DNA of 64,000 nt from Ensifer sp. LCM 4579 (GCF_001854885.1 NZ_MDDV01000005.1:1-64000), one strand, 5' to 3'. Shown: positions 18,155 through 30,097, counted from the first letter of the stretch. The notes: generated by a model from the sequence alone, not told the origin. Numbers and translations are program-made.

Positions 18155-18774
18155 TGCACGAACCCCTTCATCTGCAAGGCCTGCGTCCGACCAATGCCGA
18201 GCGGCTGGTGGGTCGCGGCAATCACGATGCCGCCGCGCTCGAGATGGTCGGCGACCAGTCCGGAAAAGAGCCTGTCGGCGCCGGCATCGAGCGCCGCGGT
18301 CGGTTCGTCGAGAATCCAGATCGGCCGGTAGGCAACGAGGAGCTTCGCCATCGCCATTCGCCGTTGCTGGCCGGCCGAGAGATAGCCGAAGGGCAGATGG
18401 GTGATGCCGGCAAGGCCGACGGCTTCGGCCGCCGCGGCAAGACCCACTCCGGAGCCGCCGGGAGAATCACCCAGAAAACGCTGCCAAAAGGAAAGATTTT
18501 CCTCGACAGTCAGCTCCCGCTTCATCGCATTGCGATGGCCGAGATAGTGGCTGAGTTCGCGCGGATGCTCGAAACCGGCCGGTGCGTCCACAAGAAGAAG
18601 ACTGCCCGATTCGGCTGCGAGCAGGCCCGCCAGGACGCGCAGCAAGGTGGACTTTCCGGAGCCGTTCGGACCCGTCACGAGGAGCGCTTCACCGGCTGCG
18701 AGCGCAAAGGAAATATCGTTAAAAATCAGTTCCTCGCCACGCCTTGCACTCAAACCTTCTACCAGCAGGCGCAT
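18151..18774 (-). CDS. ccmA: Haem exporter ATP-binding protein CcmA
   Basis: ABC ATPase that powers release of haem-loaded CcmE in cytochrome c maturation. The 207-aa product has Walker A TGPNGSGKSTLLRVLAG, signature YLSAGQQRRMAMAKLL, Walker B PIWILDEPTAAL and the switch His in AATHQPL. ATG 18774 was chosen; the frame continues to 18813 without similarity. It is divergent from acnA across ~270 nt. Confidence 0.95.
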   Translation of the reverse strand: MRLLVEGLSARRGEELIFNDISFALAAGEALLVTGPNGSGKSTLLRVLAGLLAAESGSLLLVDAPAGFEHPRELSHYLGHRNAMKRELTVEENLSFWQRFLGDSPGGSGVGLAAAAEAVGLAGITHLPFGYLSAGQQRRMAMAKLLVAYRPIWILDEPTAALDAGADRLFSGLVADHLERGGIVIAATHQPLGIGRTQALQMKGFVH

Positions 18775-19042
18775 GAATTCTAAGCTTTCCTCGACGCTCT
18801 TGCCGCAGGGCAAAAAAAGTTCCGTTTGGACCTTGGTTGGTCTGGCACGATTTCAAGAAATTATCTATAAGGCGGCCAACACGCCAGCGGTCGGCGTGAA
18901 TTTCATCCAAGCGCCGAACATGGAATGACATTCCACGTACGGACAGCGGAAATGGCCGCACCCGCATCCCATTTTGCGCTTCTCAGGCGCTCGGGCGTTC
19001 GTACGTCAGCTTTTGGCGATCAGACGGAACGGGGTATTTCCA

Positions 19043-21733
<2,691 letters not shown>

Positions 21734-21752
21734 TACGGAATATGGACCTTGG

Positions 21753-21786
21753 AAGCCGGGGCGTCAGCCGATGCCCCCGGCTTTCT
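21753..21786 (+). terminator. Rho-independent terminator of acnA
   Basis: The stem AGCCGGGGGC-like arms (AGCCGGGGCGTC / GATGCCCCCGGCT) close a short loop and are followed by TTT. It begins about 20 nt after the acnA stop. Confidence 0.7.
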
Positions 21787-21952
21787 CCCGTGCTGAGGAT
21801 GCAGAATAGCAGGGCGATCCCGCGCATTCACGACGCTGTTTTCCCGCGCTTTGCGGATGGTCACTCCAACGTGACTTTCTGTTGAGGGCGGGCCGTCGTA
21901 TGTAAAGTCATGCCTTCCACCGAAAGATGAGCGCCGATCGCAAAGTGAAACA

Positions 21953-22741
21953 ATGACACTCGCCTTCAGACCAATGATCCGTCATCTCGTGCTGACGATA
22001 GGGCTTTTCGGCGCCTTGAGCGGCGCGGCTGCGGCGGACAACGGCAAGGCGGTCAACGGCCGCGCGATCAAGGGCGTCGTCGAGCTTTTCACCAGCCAGG
22101 GCTGCTCATCCTGTCCGCCGGCGGATGCGGCGTTGAAGAAGCTGATCGACGAGGGCGACGTCGTGGCGCTCGCCTATCATGTCGACTACTGGAACTATCT
22201 CGGCTGGGCGGACACGCTCGCCTCCAAGGAAAATACCGAGCGTCAATACGCCTATGCCCGGATGCTCGGACGCAATGGCGTTTATACGCCCCAGGCGATC
22301 CTGAACGGGCGGGACCATATGAACGGCTCCGATCTGCAGGCGATCAGGAGCAGGCTCGAGACGATGCGCGCCGGGGACAAGGGACTTGCGGTGCCGGTCG
22401 AGGCGGCGATGGCCGGTGACGGCATCTCGATCCGGGTCGGTGCCGGCGACGGCAAGGCGAATGTCGTGGTGGTCTATTTCGACCGGGCCCGGGTGGTCAA
22501 TGTCGAACGGGGCGAGAACAGGGGCAAACGCATTGCCTATTGGCATGCGGTGCGGGACATCCAGACGATCGGCTTGTGGGACGGCAAGCCGACACAGTTC
22601 ACCCTGCCGGCATCTGTCTTGCTCGAGGGCCGCGGCAATAGCGGCTGCGCAATCCTGCTGCAATCGATGAAGGACAAGGAGACGCCTGGCGCGATCATTG
22701 GTGCGGCGACCATTCTCGCCGGACCGCAGGGCAAGCTTTAG
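21953..22741 (+). CDS. DUF1223 family thioredoxin-like exported protein
   Basis: 262-aa protein with a signal peptide (hydrophobic core RHLVLTIGLFGALSGAAAA, cleavage near residue 28). The DUF1223 domain begins VVELFTSQGCSSCPPADA, a CxxC thioredoxin-like site, followed by ALAYHVDYWNYLGWADTLAS and YTPQAILNGRDHM. The C-terminal half is a beta-rich domain. It is probably periplasmic with a redox role, but the family has no established function. A mosaic repeat begins immediately after its stop codon. Confidence 0.87.
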   Translation: MTLAFRPMIRHLVLTIGLFGALSGAAAADNGKAVNGRAIKGVVELFTSQGCSSCPPADAALKKLIDEGDVVALAYHVDYWNYLGWADTLASKENTERQYAYARMLGRNGVYTPQAILNGRDHMNGSDLQAIRSRLETMRAGDKGLAVPVEAAMAGDGISIRVGAGDGKANVVVVYFDRARVVNVERGENRGKRIAYWHAVRDIQTIGLWDGKPTQFTLPASVLLEGRGNSGCAILLQSMKDKETPGAIIGAATILAGPQGKL

Positions 22742-22836
22742 TGCATCGGCCCGACAATCGGAACCGATTTTCGGAAAGTTCGATGCGCAGATTCAATGCG
22801 CCCTTTGCGCGTCTGAAGAGACACGCGGCGCTGTAG
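22742..22836 (+). repeat. Mosaic palindromic repeat, B+C type
   Basis: It begins TGCATCGGCCCGACAATCGG with its complement CCGATTTTCGG, then the C stem CCTTTGCGCGTC / ACGCGGCGCTGTAG. It directly abuts the stop codon of the DUF1223 gene. Confidence 0.82.
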
Positions 22837-23141
22837 TGATTGAGGCGTTGAGGGGTGGTTCGGCCCGGCAGCATCGAGGGGCTGGGGCTGAGGGTTCGAA
22901 GTTACCGGACCGAACCGGCCATGCCCGCGTTCGGGAACCTCCCGCGGCATGACGACCTGTCCGGACAAACGGTGGCAACGACTCTGTCCGGCAGCGAATG
23001 AAGTTTTGCGGTGAATTGGGGCGGCGATTTGACTGAATTGCGGCGAGGAAAAGAATTGCCGGCATTAATCAACAGCATCCGGCTTGCTTTTCGGCTCGTG
23101 TCAGGCAAACTGTCATGGTCCTGTCACATCAGAAGGCCGAA
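22837..23141. other. Intergenic stretch without gene
   Basis: About 305 nt between the repeat and the DUF2794 gene. I see no plausible coding region, hairpin with T-run, or RNA gene. The promoter of the DUF2794 gene must lie here. Confidence 0.5.
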
Positions 23142-23549
23142 ATGCCGATGAGCGATCAACCGGATTTGATGCGAGGCGAACCGCGTCACCAGGGCCAGAC
23201 CACGGATGTGGTCGTTGATCTTCACGAATACAGGAAAGCCAAAAACCCAACTCCCGTCACGTTTCACCGTCGCGAGCTGGACCAGATCCTCAAGGTCTAT
23301 GGGCGCATGGTGGGCGAGGGCGAGTGGCGCGACTACGCGATCGACCACACGAAGAACCGCGCCGTCTTCGCGGTGTTCAAGCGCGCCGGAGAGGTGCCGC
23401 TCTACCGAATCGAAAAGAACCCGAAACTCGCGCACAAACAGGGCGCCTATAGCGTCGTAAGCGCCAGCGGCATCGTCTTGAAGCGCGGCCACGAGCTCGC
23501 TCAGGTGCTCAAGGTTTTCGACAAAGTGTTGAAGCTCGTCGAGACCTGA
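23142..23549 (+). CDS. DUF2794 family protein
   Basis: 135-aa soluble protein of a family confined to alphaproteobacteria, function unknown. The conserved core is VTFHRRELDQILKVYGRMVGEGEWRDYAID, then AVFAVFKRAGEVPLYRIEKNPKL and GAYSVVSASGIVLKRGHEL. ATG 23142 has GAAGG nine bases upstream; ATG 23115 and ATG 23148 are alternatives. It stands alone. Confidence 0.88.
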   Translation: MPMSDQPDLMRGEPRHQGQTTDVVVDLHEYRKAKNPTPVTFHRRELDQILKVYGRMVGEGEWRDYAIDHTKNRAVFAVFKRAGEVPLYRIEKNPKLAHKQGAYSVVSASGIVLKRGHELAQVLKVFDKVLKLVET

Positions 23550-23605
23550 CGCGGCCGGTACCAGTGGTCCTCCGCCCGCCCTGGCTCTCATCCGCCTCCC
23601 GCGGT

Positions 23606-23660
23606 TGCATGTCTCCTTGATCTCGACTCAAGACAAGACAAGGACGTGCAGCAATTCAAA
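23606..23660 (+). repeat. Mosaic repeat, A part only, degraded
   Basis: TGCATGTCTCCTTGATCTCGACTCAAGACAAG... then GACGTGCAGCAATTCAAATGC matches the A half of the copies at 2062, 30427 and 32509. The C half is absent. It lies between convergent DUF2794 and acetyltransferase genes. Confidence 0.7.
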
Positions 23661-23680
23661 TGCATTCAGGACTTTGCAGA

Positions 23681-24238
23681 TCAGCCTTGGTAGAGCGTGT
23701 CCGGATAGACGCCCGCCGCCGGCGGCGTTTCCATTCCTTCACCGAGCGGCCTTTGCATGATGGCCGTATCGAGCCAGCGGCCGTGCTTGAAGCCGGTCGC
23801 CTTCATCAGCCCCTGATGCTCGAAGCCGACCGCCCTGTGGAGTGCGATCGACGAAGGATGCGCGCCGCCGATCACCGCCACCATCTGACGAAAGCCGAGG
23901 GCAGTACACCGGCTCACCAGTTCCTTGAGCAGAGCCCTGCCTAAGCCTTTTCCCCGGGCCTCGGGCGCGAGGTATATGGAATCCTCCACCAGGAACCGAT
24001 AGGCGGTGCGGGTGCGGAAGGCGGAGGCATAGGCATAGCCGAGGACCGCGTCGCTTTCATCGAGAGCGACCAGGTATGGATAGCCGCTGCCGGTGATGGT
24101 CGTGAGGCGAAGCATCATCTCGGCCTCGGTCGGAGGCGTCACCTCATAGGTCGCGACACCGTTGAGGACGGACTCGCGATAGATCTCGGTGATTGCAGAA
24201 AGGTCGGCGGCGGCAGCAGTGCGGAGGGTGAAAGTCAT
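23681..24238 (-). CDS. GNAT N-acetyltransferase, phosphinothricin acetyltransferase-like
   Basis: 185-aa GNAT enzyme. It shows the PAT/MnaT-type opening (LRTAAAADLSAITEIYRESVLNGVATYEVTPP), VLGYAYASAFRTRTAYRF, the EDSIYL strand with the acetyl-CoA loop EARGKGLGRALLKEL, and GFEHQGLMKATGFKHGRWLD near the end. The family acetylates small amines such as methionine derivatives or phosphinothricin; the actual substrate is not known. It is single, with no operon partner. Confidence 0.87.
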   Translation of the reverse strand: MTFTLRTAAAADLSAITEIYRESVLNGVATYEVTPPTEAEMMLRLTTITGSGYPYLVALDESDAVLGYAYASAFRTRTAYRFLVEDSIYLAPEARGKGLGRALLKELVSRCTALGFRQMVAVIGGAHPSSIALHRAVGFEHQGLMKATGFKHGRWLDTAIMQRPLGEGMETPPAAGVYPDTLYQG

Positions 24239-24263
24239 CGCAGTCTTTGTCGTTTGATCGCCT

Positions 24264-24334
24264 CAGCGCATCGGCCTGAGAATCGGATCCGATCGTCGGA
24301 CCGAGGCGCAGATTTCAACGGGTTGCAGCGACGC
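24264..24334 (+). repeat. Mosaic repeat, B part, truncated
   Basis: CAGCGCATCGGCCTGAGAATCGGATCCGATCGTCGGACCGAGGCGCAG forms the B palindrome; only a remnant of the C part (GGTTGCAGCGACGC) follows. It lies next to a bidirectional terminator. Confidence 0.65.
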
Positions 24335-24340
24335 ACACAC

Positions 24341-24367
24341 AAAAAAGGCGGCCGGAGCCGCCTTTTC
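24341..24367 (-). terminator. Terminator of the Bax-inhibitor-1 gene, possibly bidirectional
   Basis: The stem GGCGGC / GCCGCC with flanking A6 and T4 reads as a terminator in both directions. On the minus strand AAAAGGCGGCTCCGGCCGCCTTTTTT follows the BI-1 gene stop within 20 nt. Confidence 0.8.
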
Positions 24368-24384
24368 GCCATCCGTGTCGCCGG

Positions 24385-25122
24385 CTACTCGTTCCTGTTG
24401 CCAAGGAACTGCAGCAGGAACATGAACAGGTTGATGAAGTCGAGATAGAGCGTCAGGGCGCCCATGATGGCCTTGCGGCCGGCAACCGCGACATCGTCGG
24501 CTTCAAAGTACATTTCCTTGATCTTCTGCGTGTCGTAGGCGGTCAGGCCGGCGAAGACCAGGACGCCGATCACCGAAATCGCGAAGCCGAGCGCCGAAGA
24601 GGCAAGGAAGATGTTGACGATCGACGCGATGATCAGGCCGAAAAGACCCATGATCAGGAACGTGCCGAAGCCCGACAGGTCTTTCTTCGTCGTGTAGCCG
24701 TAGAGCGAGAGGGCGCCAAAGGAGGCAGCGGTCACGAAGAAGGTCTGTACGATGCTCTGACCGGTGAAGACCAGGAAGATCGAGGACAACGAAAGGCCCA
24801 TCAGCGCCGCATAGACCCAGAAGGTCGTCTGGGCGGCCGAAACGCTCATGTTCTGGATGCGGAAGCTCAAGAAGAAGACCAGCGCCAGCGGTGCCAGCAT
24901 CACGACCCACCGCAGCGGCGACGCGTAGATGAGCTGCGCGAAGGCCGGGTTGGAGACGGCAAGCGCGTAGGTTCCGTAAGCTGCCACGCCGGTGATCGCC
25001 AGGCCAAGCGCCATCAGGTTGTAGACCTTCAGCATGTAAGCGCGAAGGCCTTCATCGATTACGGCACCCGCCTGAACGCCAGCAGGCGACATCCGGGTTT
25101 GGTAGTTTCTCAGATCAGCCAT
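24385..25122 (-). CDS. Bax inhibitor-1 / YccA family membrane protein
   Basis: 245-aa protein with seven predicted membrane helices, BI-1 family (YccA/YbhL relatives). It has a short cytoplasmic N-terminus (ADLRNYQTRMSPAGVQAG), the helix-rich core, and the family LVFAGLTAYDTQKIKEMY near the C-terminus, followed by the terminal ALTLYLDFINLFMFLLQFLG. In bacteria members modulate FtsH proteolysis or ion leak; the role here is inferred only from family. ATG 25122 follows a GAGGAAAC ribosome-binding region. Confidence 0.9.
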   Translation of the reverse strand: MADLRNYQTRMSPAGVQAGAVIDEGLRAYMLKVYNLMALGLAITGVAAYGTYALAVSNPAFAQLIYASPLRWVVMLAPLALVFFLSFRIQNMSVSAAQTTFWVYAALMGLSLSSIFLVFTGQSIVQTFFVTAASFGALSLYGYTTKKDLSGFGTFLIMGLFGLIIASIVNIFLASSALGFAISVIGVLVFAGLTAYDTQKIKEMYFEADDVAVAGRKAIMGALTLYLDFINLFMFLLQFLGNRNE

Positions 25123-25407
25123 AGTTTCCTCATTTAAGCCCCGGTTTGAGTGACGGTGTCGGGCGCCGGTATTGACGCGCCCAGGCGCCGCTGCGGGGCT
25201 CCAGCATGCCTGCCGAGAAATATGATGTTGAAACGTGTCGCGCACAAGGGTGGAACGTCCGGAATCGCGCGAAAGCGGGCCTTCGGACCATCAAACAAGA
25301 GTGATTTACGGTTAACTCGGGCTACGCGGCGTTTTGGAGGGCGCGCAACCGAAGCCGTCGGCGAGGTCGCCGGGCGCGCCAAGAGAATCCGCGGCCCCCA
25401 CGGGACT

Positions 25408-27963
25408 TCAGAGTTCGCGCAGCACCGGAGCCGCCTTCTGCCCGAGAATGCGCCAGGTGCCGGCAAGGCCGATGCCGACGGTCACCAGGAGCGCGAGCGC
25501 GACCGTGGCGACGGCGACATCGGGCAGGAAGCGCGACGGCAGCATCATGATGCGGCTGACGATGAACCAGGCCGAGACGCCGCCGGCAAACAACGCGAAG
25601 ACGGCGGTGGCGAGGCCGAGGATCACATATTCGTAGCTGAAGGCCCGGATCAGCGTTGCACGGGTGGCGCCGAGCGTCTTCAGGACCACCGCATCGTGGA
25701 TGCGCGCCCGGTTGCCGGCGGCGAGCGCCCCGGCCAGAACCAGGACGGAGGCGATCAGGGCGACGGCGGCCGCAGCCCGGATGGCCGTCGCCAACTGGCC
25801 CAGCAATGCATTGACGATGTCGAGCGCGTCCTTGACGCGGACGCTGGTGATCGTCGGAAAGGCGTTGGTGACGGCTCGAAGCGCCGAGGCCTCCTCCGCT
25901 GGCGTGGCCGCCGGATCGATGATCGTCGCGAGCCAGGCATGCGGCGCTCCGGCGAAGGTGTTGGGCGAGAAGACCATGACGAAATTGATCGACAGCGATT
26001 CCCATTGCACCTCGCGGAAATTGGCGATCCGGGCGGTGACGTTGCGGCCGAGCACGTTGACGGTGACGGTGTCGCCGAGCTTGAGTCCGAGCTCGCCGGC
26101 CTCCTCGGCGGAGAAGGAAACGAGCGGTTCGCCGCTGTAATCCGCGGGCCACCAGGCGCCCTCCGTCAGGATCGAATTCTCCGGCTTGTTCTTCGCATAG
26201 GTGATGCCGCGGTCGCCGCGCAGCACCCATTGTCCGCCGGGCGGCACCGTGCGCCTGTTCACGTCCTCGCCATTCAGCGCGACGATGCGCCCCCGCAGCA
26301 TCGGCACCTCGACGATCTTGCCCCTCGGCATGGCCCGCCCGAGAACGGAGCGGAAACCGTCGATCTCGCTGCCCTGAATGTCGACGAAGAAGAAATTGGG
26401 CGCCCGCTCGGCCATGTTGCCGGTGAGCTCGCGCCGAAGATTGCCGTCGATCAGCGCCAGCGTCACCAGAAGTGCGAGGCCGAGACCGAGCGACAGCACG
26501 ACGGACGGCGTCAGGGCGCCGGGTCGATGGATATTGCCGATTGCCAGTCTCAGGGCCGGAGAGTGGACGCGCGGGCTGCGTCGCGCGAGCCAGGCGATCA
26601 GCAGAGCGACCACCCTGAGGACGACGAAGGCGAAGGCGACCGCGCCGAGGAAGACCAGCGAGATGTACCGGTCATAGGCCGTCCATACGGCGAGGCCGGC
26701 AAGCGCCGAAAGGCAGATGAGGGCGGCCACGAGATAGGGCCAGGCGGGAATGCCGGTCGGCTCGAAACCCTGCTGGCGGAAAAGCGCGGTTGCCGGGATG
26801 CGGCGTGCCTGCCCGAGCGGCAGGATCGCGAAGGCGACCGCCGTCAACAACCCGAAAAGCGCCGCCACGCCCAGCGTCGAAGGAAACAGCTCGAAATCGG
26901 TCGAGATCGGCAGCATGTCGGCGAGGAACTGGGCAGCGACGAAGGGTATGAAGGCGCCGAGCACGAGGCCGATGGCAATGCCGATCAGCGCGATCATCAG
27001 GATCTGTGCCAGATACACCGTTGCGACGAGCGACGCCGGTGCGCCCAGGCACTTGAAGGTGGCGATCACGCTGCGCTTGCCGTCCAGGTAGGACCGCACC
27101 GCATTGCCGACGCCGACGCCGCCGACAATGAGCGCGGTCAGCCCGACCAGCGTCAGGAACTGCGAAAAGCGGGTGATGTTGGCGGTCAGCGACGGTGCGG
27201 CGTTGCCGCTCGTGCGTATCGACCAGCCGGCGGACGGGAACCGGTGCTGCGCTTGCGCCCGGATGACGGCGACCTGCGCCGGATCCTGGAGCCTGATCTT
27301 GTAGCTGTGCTCGACGAGGCTGCCCGTCTGCACAAGGCCCGATGCGGCCAGTGCTTCGGTGGAAATCATCAGCCGCGGTGCAAAGCCGAATCCGTCGGAA
27401 ACGGCGTCGGGCTCGCGAAGAAGGGTGGCGGCGATGCGGATGCGGGCGTTGCCGATCAGGAGCTCCGCGCCCGGGGCGATCCCGAGCCGTTCGAGAAGCA
27501 GCGGAGCGGCGAGCGCGCCGTATGTGTCACCGTCCTTGGCCAGCAGGTCGGAAAGCGGTGCCGCCGGCTCGCTTTCAAGGGTGCCGTAGAGCGGATAGAC
27601 GCCGTCGACGGCCTTCAGTTCCACCAGCGCCTGGTTCGATCCGTCCGGGAGCCGCGCCATGGAGCGCAGGCCCGCAGACACGGAGATCCGCCCGAGGCCG
27701 TCCAGATAGGTGCGCTCCTCGGAGGTGGCGACGCGGTTGTTGAGCTCGAACCGGATATCGGCGGCGAGCAGTTGCTGGCCTTGGGAATCGATCGTGGCGC
27801 TGATCGATTGCGCGAGGGAATTGACGCCCCCGATAGCGGCCGTGCCGAGTGCGATGCAGGCCAGGAAAATATAGAAGCCGCGGAGCCCGCCGCGCATCTC
27901 CCTCAGCGCCAGCCGAAGTGCCAGAACAGGACGAAGCCGGTGGAGCGCGGCTGCCGCATTCAT
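25408..27963 (-). CDS. ABC transporter permease, YbbP/FtsX-like
   Basis: 851-aa membrane protein with two FtsX domains: an N-terminal helix (LRGFYIFLACIALGTAAIGG), a large periplasmic domain, three helices at ~250-400, a second set in the middle and the last three near the C-terminus (VALIASVLVLAGALAAGNR..., ATVALALLVTVGIGLAGTW). It matches E. coli YbbP in size and layout. Its ATG overlaps the ATPase stop by 4 nt. With the esterase divergent nearby this recreates the tesA-ybbA-ybbP cluster. Substrate is unknown; lipoprotein or lipid handling is a guess. Confidence 0.9.
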   Translation of the reverse strand: MNAAAALHRLRPVLALRLALREMRGGLRGFYIFLACIALGTAAIGGVNSLAQSISATIDSQGQQLLAADIRFELNNRVATSEERTYLDGLGRISVSAGLRSMARLPDGSNQALVELKAVDGVYPLYGTLESEPAAPLSDLLAKDGDTYGALAAPLLLERLGIAPGAELLIGNARIRIAATLLREPDAVSDGFGFAPRLMISTEALAASGLVQTGSLVEHSYKIRLQDPAQVAVIRAQAQHRFPSAGWSIRTSGNAAPSLTANITRFSQFLTLVGLTALIVGGVGVGNAVRSYLDGKRSVIATFKCLGAPASLVATVYLAQILMIALIGIAIGLVLGAFIPFVAAQFLADMLPISTDFELFPSTLGVAALFGLLTAVAFAILPLGQARRIPATALFRQQGFEPTGIPAWPYLVAALICLSALAGLAVWTAYDRYISLVFLGAVAFAFVVLRVVALLIAWLARRSPRVHSPALRLAIGNIHRPGALTPSVVLSLGLGLALLVTLALIDGNLRRELTGNMAERAPNFFFVDIQGSEIDGFRSVLGRAMPRGKIVEVPMLRGRIVALNGEDVNRRTVPPGGQWVLRGDRGITYAKNKPENSILTEGAWWPADYSGEPLVSFSAEEAGELGLKLGDTVTVNVLGRNVTARIANFREVQWESLSINFVMVFSPNTFAGAPHAWLATIIDPAATPAEEASALRAVTNAFPTITSVRVKDALDIVNALLGQLATAIRAAAAVALIASVLVLAGALAAGNRARIHDAVVLKTLGATRATLIRAFSYEYVILGLATAVFALFAGGVSAWFIVSRIMMLPSRFLPDVAVATVALALLVTVGIGLAGTWRILGQKAAPVLREL

Positions 27964-28685
27964 GCGGAGGCCACCCCCTGACAGGCCGAGGCGGAAAGCG
28001 GCTGGGCTTCGGCGCCGGAGACGATTTCGCCGGAGCGGACCCTCACCTGCCGGCTGCAACGCGCGGCGAGCGCCGCATCATGGGTGACGAGCACCAGCGT
28101 CATGCCGCGCTCGCGCTGTTCGGTGAAAAGCAGGTCGGCGATCTGGCGGCCGGTCTCGGCGTCGAGATTGCCCGTTGGTTCGTCGGCAATCAGGAGTTTC
28201 GGCGAGGGCGCCAGCGCCCGGGCGATCGCCACGCGCTGCTGCTCGCCGCCGGAAAGCTGGCCGGGGTAATGCGTCAGCCGCTCGCCGAGCCCGACCGCAA
28301 CCAGTTCCTGGCGCGCGATCTCGAAGGCATTGCGGACATTGGCGAGTTCCAGCGGCACCGCGACGTTTTCAAGCGCGGTCATATTGGGGATCAGGTGGAA
28401 GGACTGGAAGACGATACCGATGTTGCGGCCGCGGAAGTCGGCCACCTTGTCCTCGTTCAGACGATGCAGAGGCGTGCCGTCGACATAGATCTCGCCGCTG
28501 TCGAGCCGTTCGAGGCCGGCAAGCACCATCAGCAGGGTGGACTTTCCCGAGCCCGAGGGACCGACGATGCCGATCGATTCGCCCGCCTCGACCGTAAGGC
28601 TCACGCCCTTCAGCACATGCACCGAGGCCGCCGCCTCGCCGAGGGTCAACTCCGCATTTTTCACCTCGATGATGGTTTCTGCCAC
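27960..28685 (-). CDS. ABC transporter ATP-binding protein, YbbA/LolD-like
   Basis: 241-aa ABC ATPase of the LolD/MacB class. It has Walker A GPSGSGKSTLLMVLAG, Q-loop GIVFQSFHLIPNMTALENV, signature QLSGGEQQRVAIARAL, Walker B LLIADEPTGNLD and H-loop VTHDAALAARC. The GTG at 28685 was chosen because AETIIEVKNAELTLG is where family similarity starts; the frame extends to 28757. It is the partner of the YbbP-like permease, and the operon is divergent from the esterase gene. Confidence 0.93.
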   Translation of the reverse strand: MAETIIEVKNAELTLGEAAASVHVLKGVSLTVEAGESIGIVGPSGSGKSTLLMVLAGLERLDSGEIYVDGTPLHRLNEDKVADFRGRNIGIVFQSFHLIPNMTALENVAVPLELANVRNAFEIARQELVAVGLGERLTHYPGQLSGGEQQRVAIARALAPSPKLLIADEPTGNLDAETGRQIADLLFTEQRERGMTLVLVTHDAALAARCSRQVRVRSGEIVSGAEAQPLSASACQGVASA

Positions 28686-28755
28686 GCGAAACGGCCCTAT
28701 ATGAAAGAAAGATGGAATAACGAAATGATTGCTGCCGGCATTTAGGAACCCATCC

Positions 28756-29397
28756 ATGGCTTTAAAAGATTTGTTGCCCGTTTTCTTCGGCGTCGCAATG
28801 ACAATCGCGTTATCGGCGGTTGCGCGCGCCGAGGCGATCAGCCTTGTCGGCTTTGGCGACAGCCTGATGGCCGGTTATCAGCTTGCCCCGGACGATGCCT
28901 TCCCGGCGCGCCTTGAAAAGGCGCTGAAGGAAAAGGGCTTCGACGTCACCATCGCCAATGCCGGCGTATCGGGCGATACGACCGCCGGTGGCCTTGCCCG
29001 CATCGACTGGTCGGTACCGGACGGGACGAAGGGCGTCATCCTCGAACTCGGCGCCAATGACGCGCTGAGGGGAATTGCGCCGGAAGAGACGCTCAAAAAC
29101 CTCGATGCGATGGTTGAGCGGCTGAAGCAACGCGGCATCGCCGTACTGCTTGCCGGCATGCTGGCGCCGCCGAACATGGGCGGCGACTATGCGGCACGTT
29201 TCAACCCGATTTATCCGGACCTCGCGAAAAAATACGATCTCGCCTTCTATCCATTCTTCCTCGACGGGGTCGCGACCGAGGCGGGCCTCAAGCTCGAGGA
29301 CGGGATGCATCCGAATAGCGACGGCATCGGCGTGATGGTGGAACGCTTCCTGCCGACGGCCGAGCAGTTCATCGCCGCAGTCCAGAAAGGAGAGTGA
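28756..29397 (+). CDS. SGNH-type arylesterase / lysophospholipase (TesA-like)
   Basis: 213-aa exported GDSL hydrolase. After a signal peptide (cleavage near AVARA-EA) the block I serine motif is GFGDSLMAGYQ, block II glycine GVSGDTTAGGLARI, block III ELGANDALRG, and block V DGMHPNSDG with the catalytic Asp and His. It is similar to periplasmic TesA thioesterase I. It is divergent from the YbbA/YbbP operon across ~70 nt, the same neighbours as in E. coli. Confidence 0.93.
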   Translation: MALKDLLPVFFGVAMTIALSAVARAEAISLVGFGDSLMAGYQLAPDDAFPARLEKALKEKGFDVTIANAGVSGDTTAGGLARIDWSVPDGTKGVILELGANDALRGIAPEETLKNLDAMVERLKQRGIAVLLAGMLAPPNMGGDYAARFNPIYPDLAKKYDLAFYPFFLDGVATEAGLKLEDGMHPNSDGIGVMVERFLPTAEQFIAAVQKGE

Positions 29398-29509
29398 TCG
29401 CGATCCACAGGTAAGGAAACGTTAACGCCTTCGCCCGTTAAATAATGGTTGCGTGTATGTCGGATGCGTGATTCGCTGAGACATCTGCAAGAGATTCGGG
29501 GAGCTCGCC

Positions 29510-30097
29510 ATGCCGAGACTGTTCACCGCCCTCGAAATTCCCCGCAATGCAGCATTGAGCCTTTCGCTGCTGCGCGGAGGCCTTCCCGGAGCTCGTTGGA
29601 TCGATGTGGAGAATTACCACATCACGCTGCGCTTCATCGGTGACGTCGATTGGCGGACCGCCAACGAGGTTGTCGACAGCCTCGATCGGATCGAACGGCC
29701 GGAATTCCAGTTGCAACTGACCGGCACCGGCGCCTTCGGCTCGAAGAAACCGCATTCGGTCTGGGCCGGCGTCAGCAACACTCCCGAAATGTTCGCGCTG
29801 CAGGCGGAAATCGAACGCATCTGCCAGCGGCTTGGCCTTGCGGCGGACCCGCGCAAGTTCACCCCACATGTCTCGCTCGCGCGTCTGCGGGCCTCACGCG
29901 TCGAGGACGTCGTCGAATACCTCTCCGGACGCGGCAACTTCGTCACCGCGCCCTTCACGGTCTCGCGCTTCGTTCTCATGTCCTCGCGCGATTCGGTCGG
30001 TGGCGGGCCTTACGTGACGGAAGAGGTGTTTCCGCTTCATGAAGCGCGCTCCAGCTTCGCAAGCAGCGAGGAGCACCCGGCCTCCAGCATCTGGTAA
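29510..30097 (+). CDS. thpR: RNA 2',3'-cyclic phosphodiesterase (ligT-like)
   Basis: 2H-phosphoesterase (195 aa) that opens 2',3'-cyclic phosphate RNA ends. It has the two HxTx motifs: ENYHITLRFIGD (HITL) and FTPHVSLARL (HVSL), plus the PRLFTALEIP opening. The last ~20 codons (FPLHEARSSFASSEEHPASS) are antisense to the end of the convergent phosphatase gene, a 61-nt tail-to-tail overlap, and are not part of the usual fold. Confidence 0.92.
   Translation: MPRLFTALEIPRNAALSLSLLRGGLPGARWIDVENYHITLRFIGDVDWRTANEVVDSLDRIERPEFQLQLTGTGAFGSKKPHSVWAGVSNTPEMFALQAEIERICQRLGLAADPRKFTPHVSLARLRASRVEDVVEYLSGRGNFVTAPFTVSRFVLMSSRDSVGGGPYVTEEVFPLHEARSSFASSEEHPASSIW

Noticed and set aside
18974-19042. Upstream extension of acnA giving a 919-aa product
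   Set aside because: The extra 23 residues lack similarity to aconitases, and the GTG at 19043 gives the usual N-terminus and length.
25150-27981. 943-residue open frame on the plus strand opposite the YbbP-like permease gene
   Set aside because: It is the antisense shadow of a high-GC coding region: composition is dominated by Arg, Gly, Asp and Gln without a recognisable domain, and the minus-strand permease has clear family motifs.
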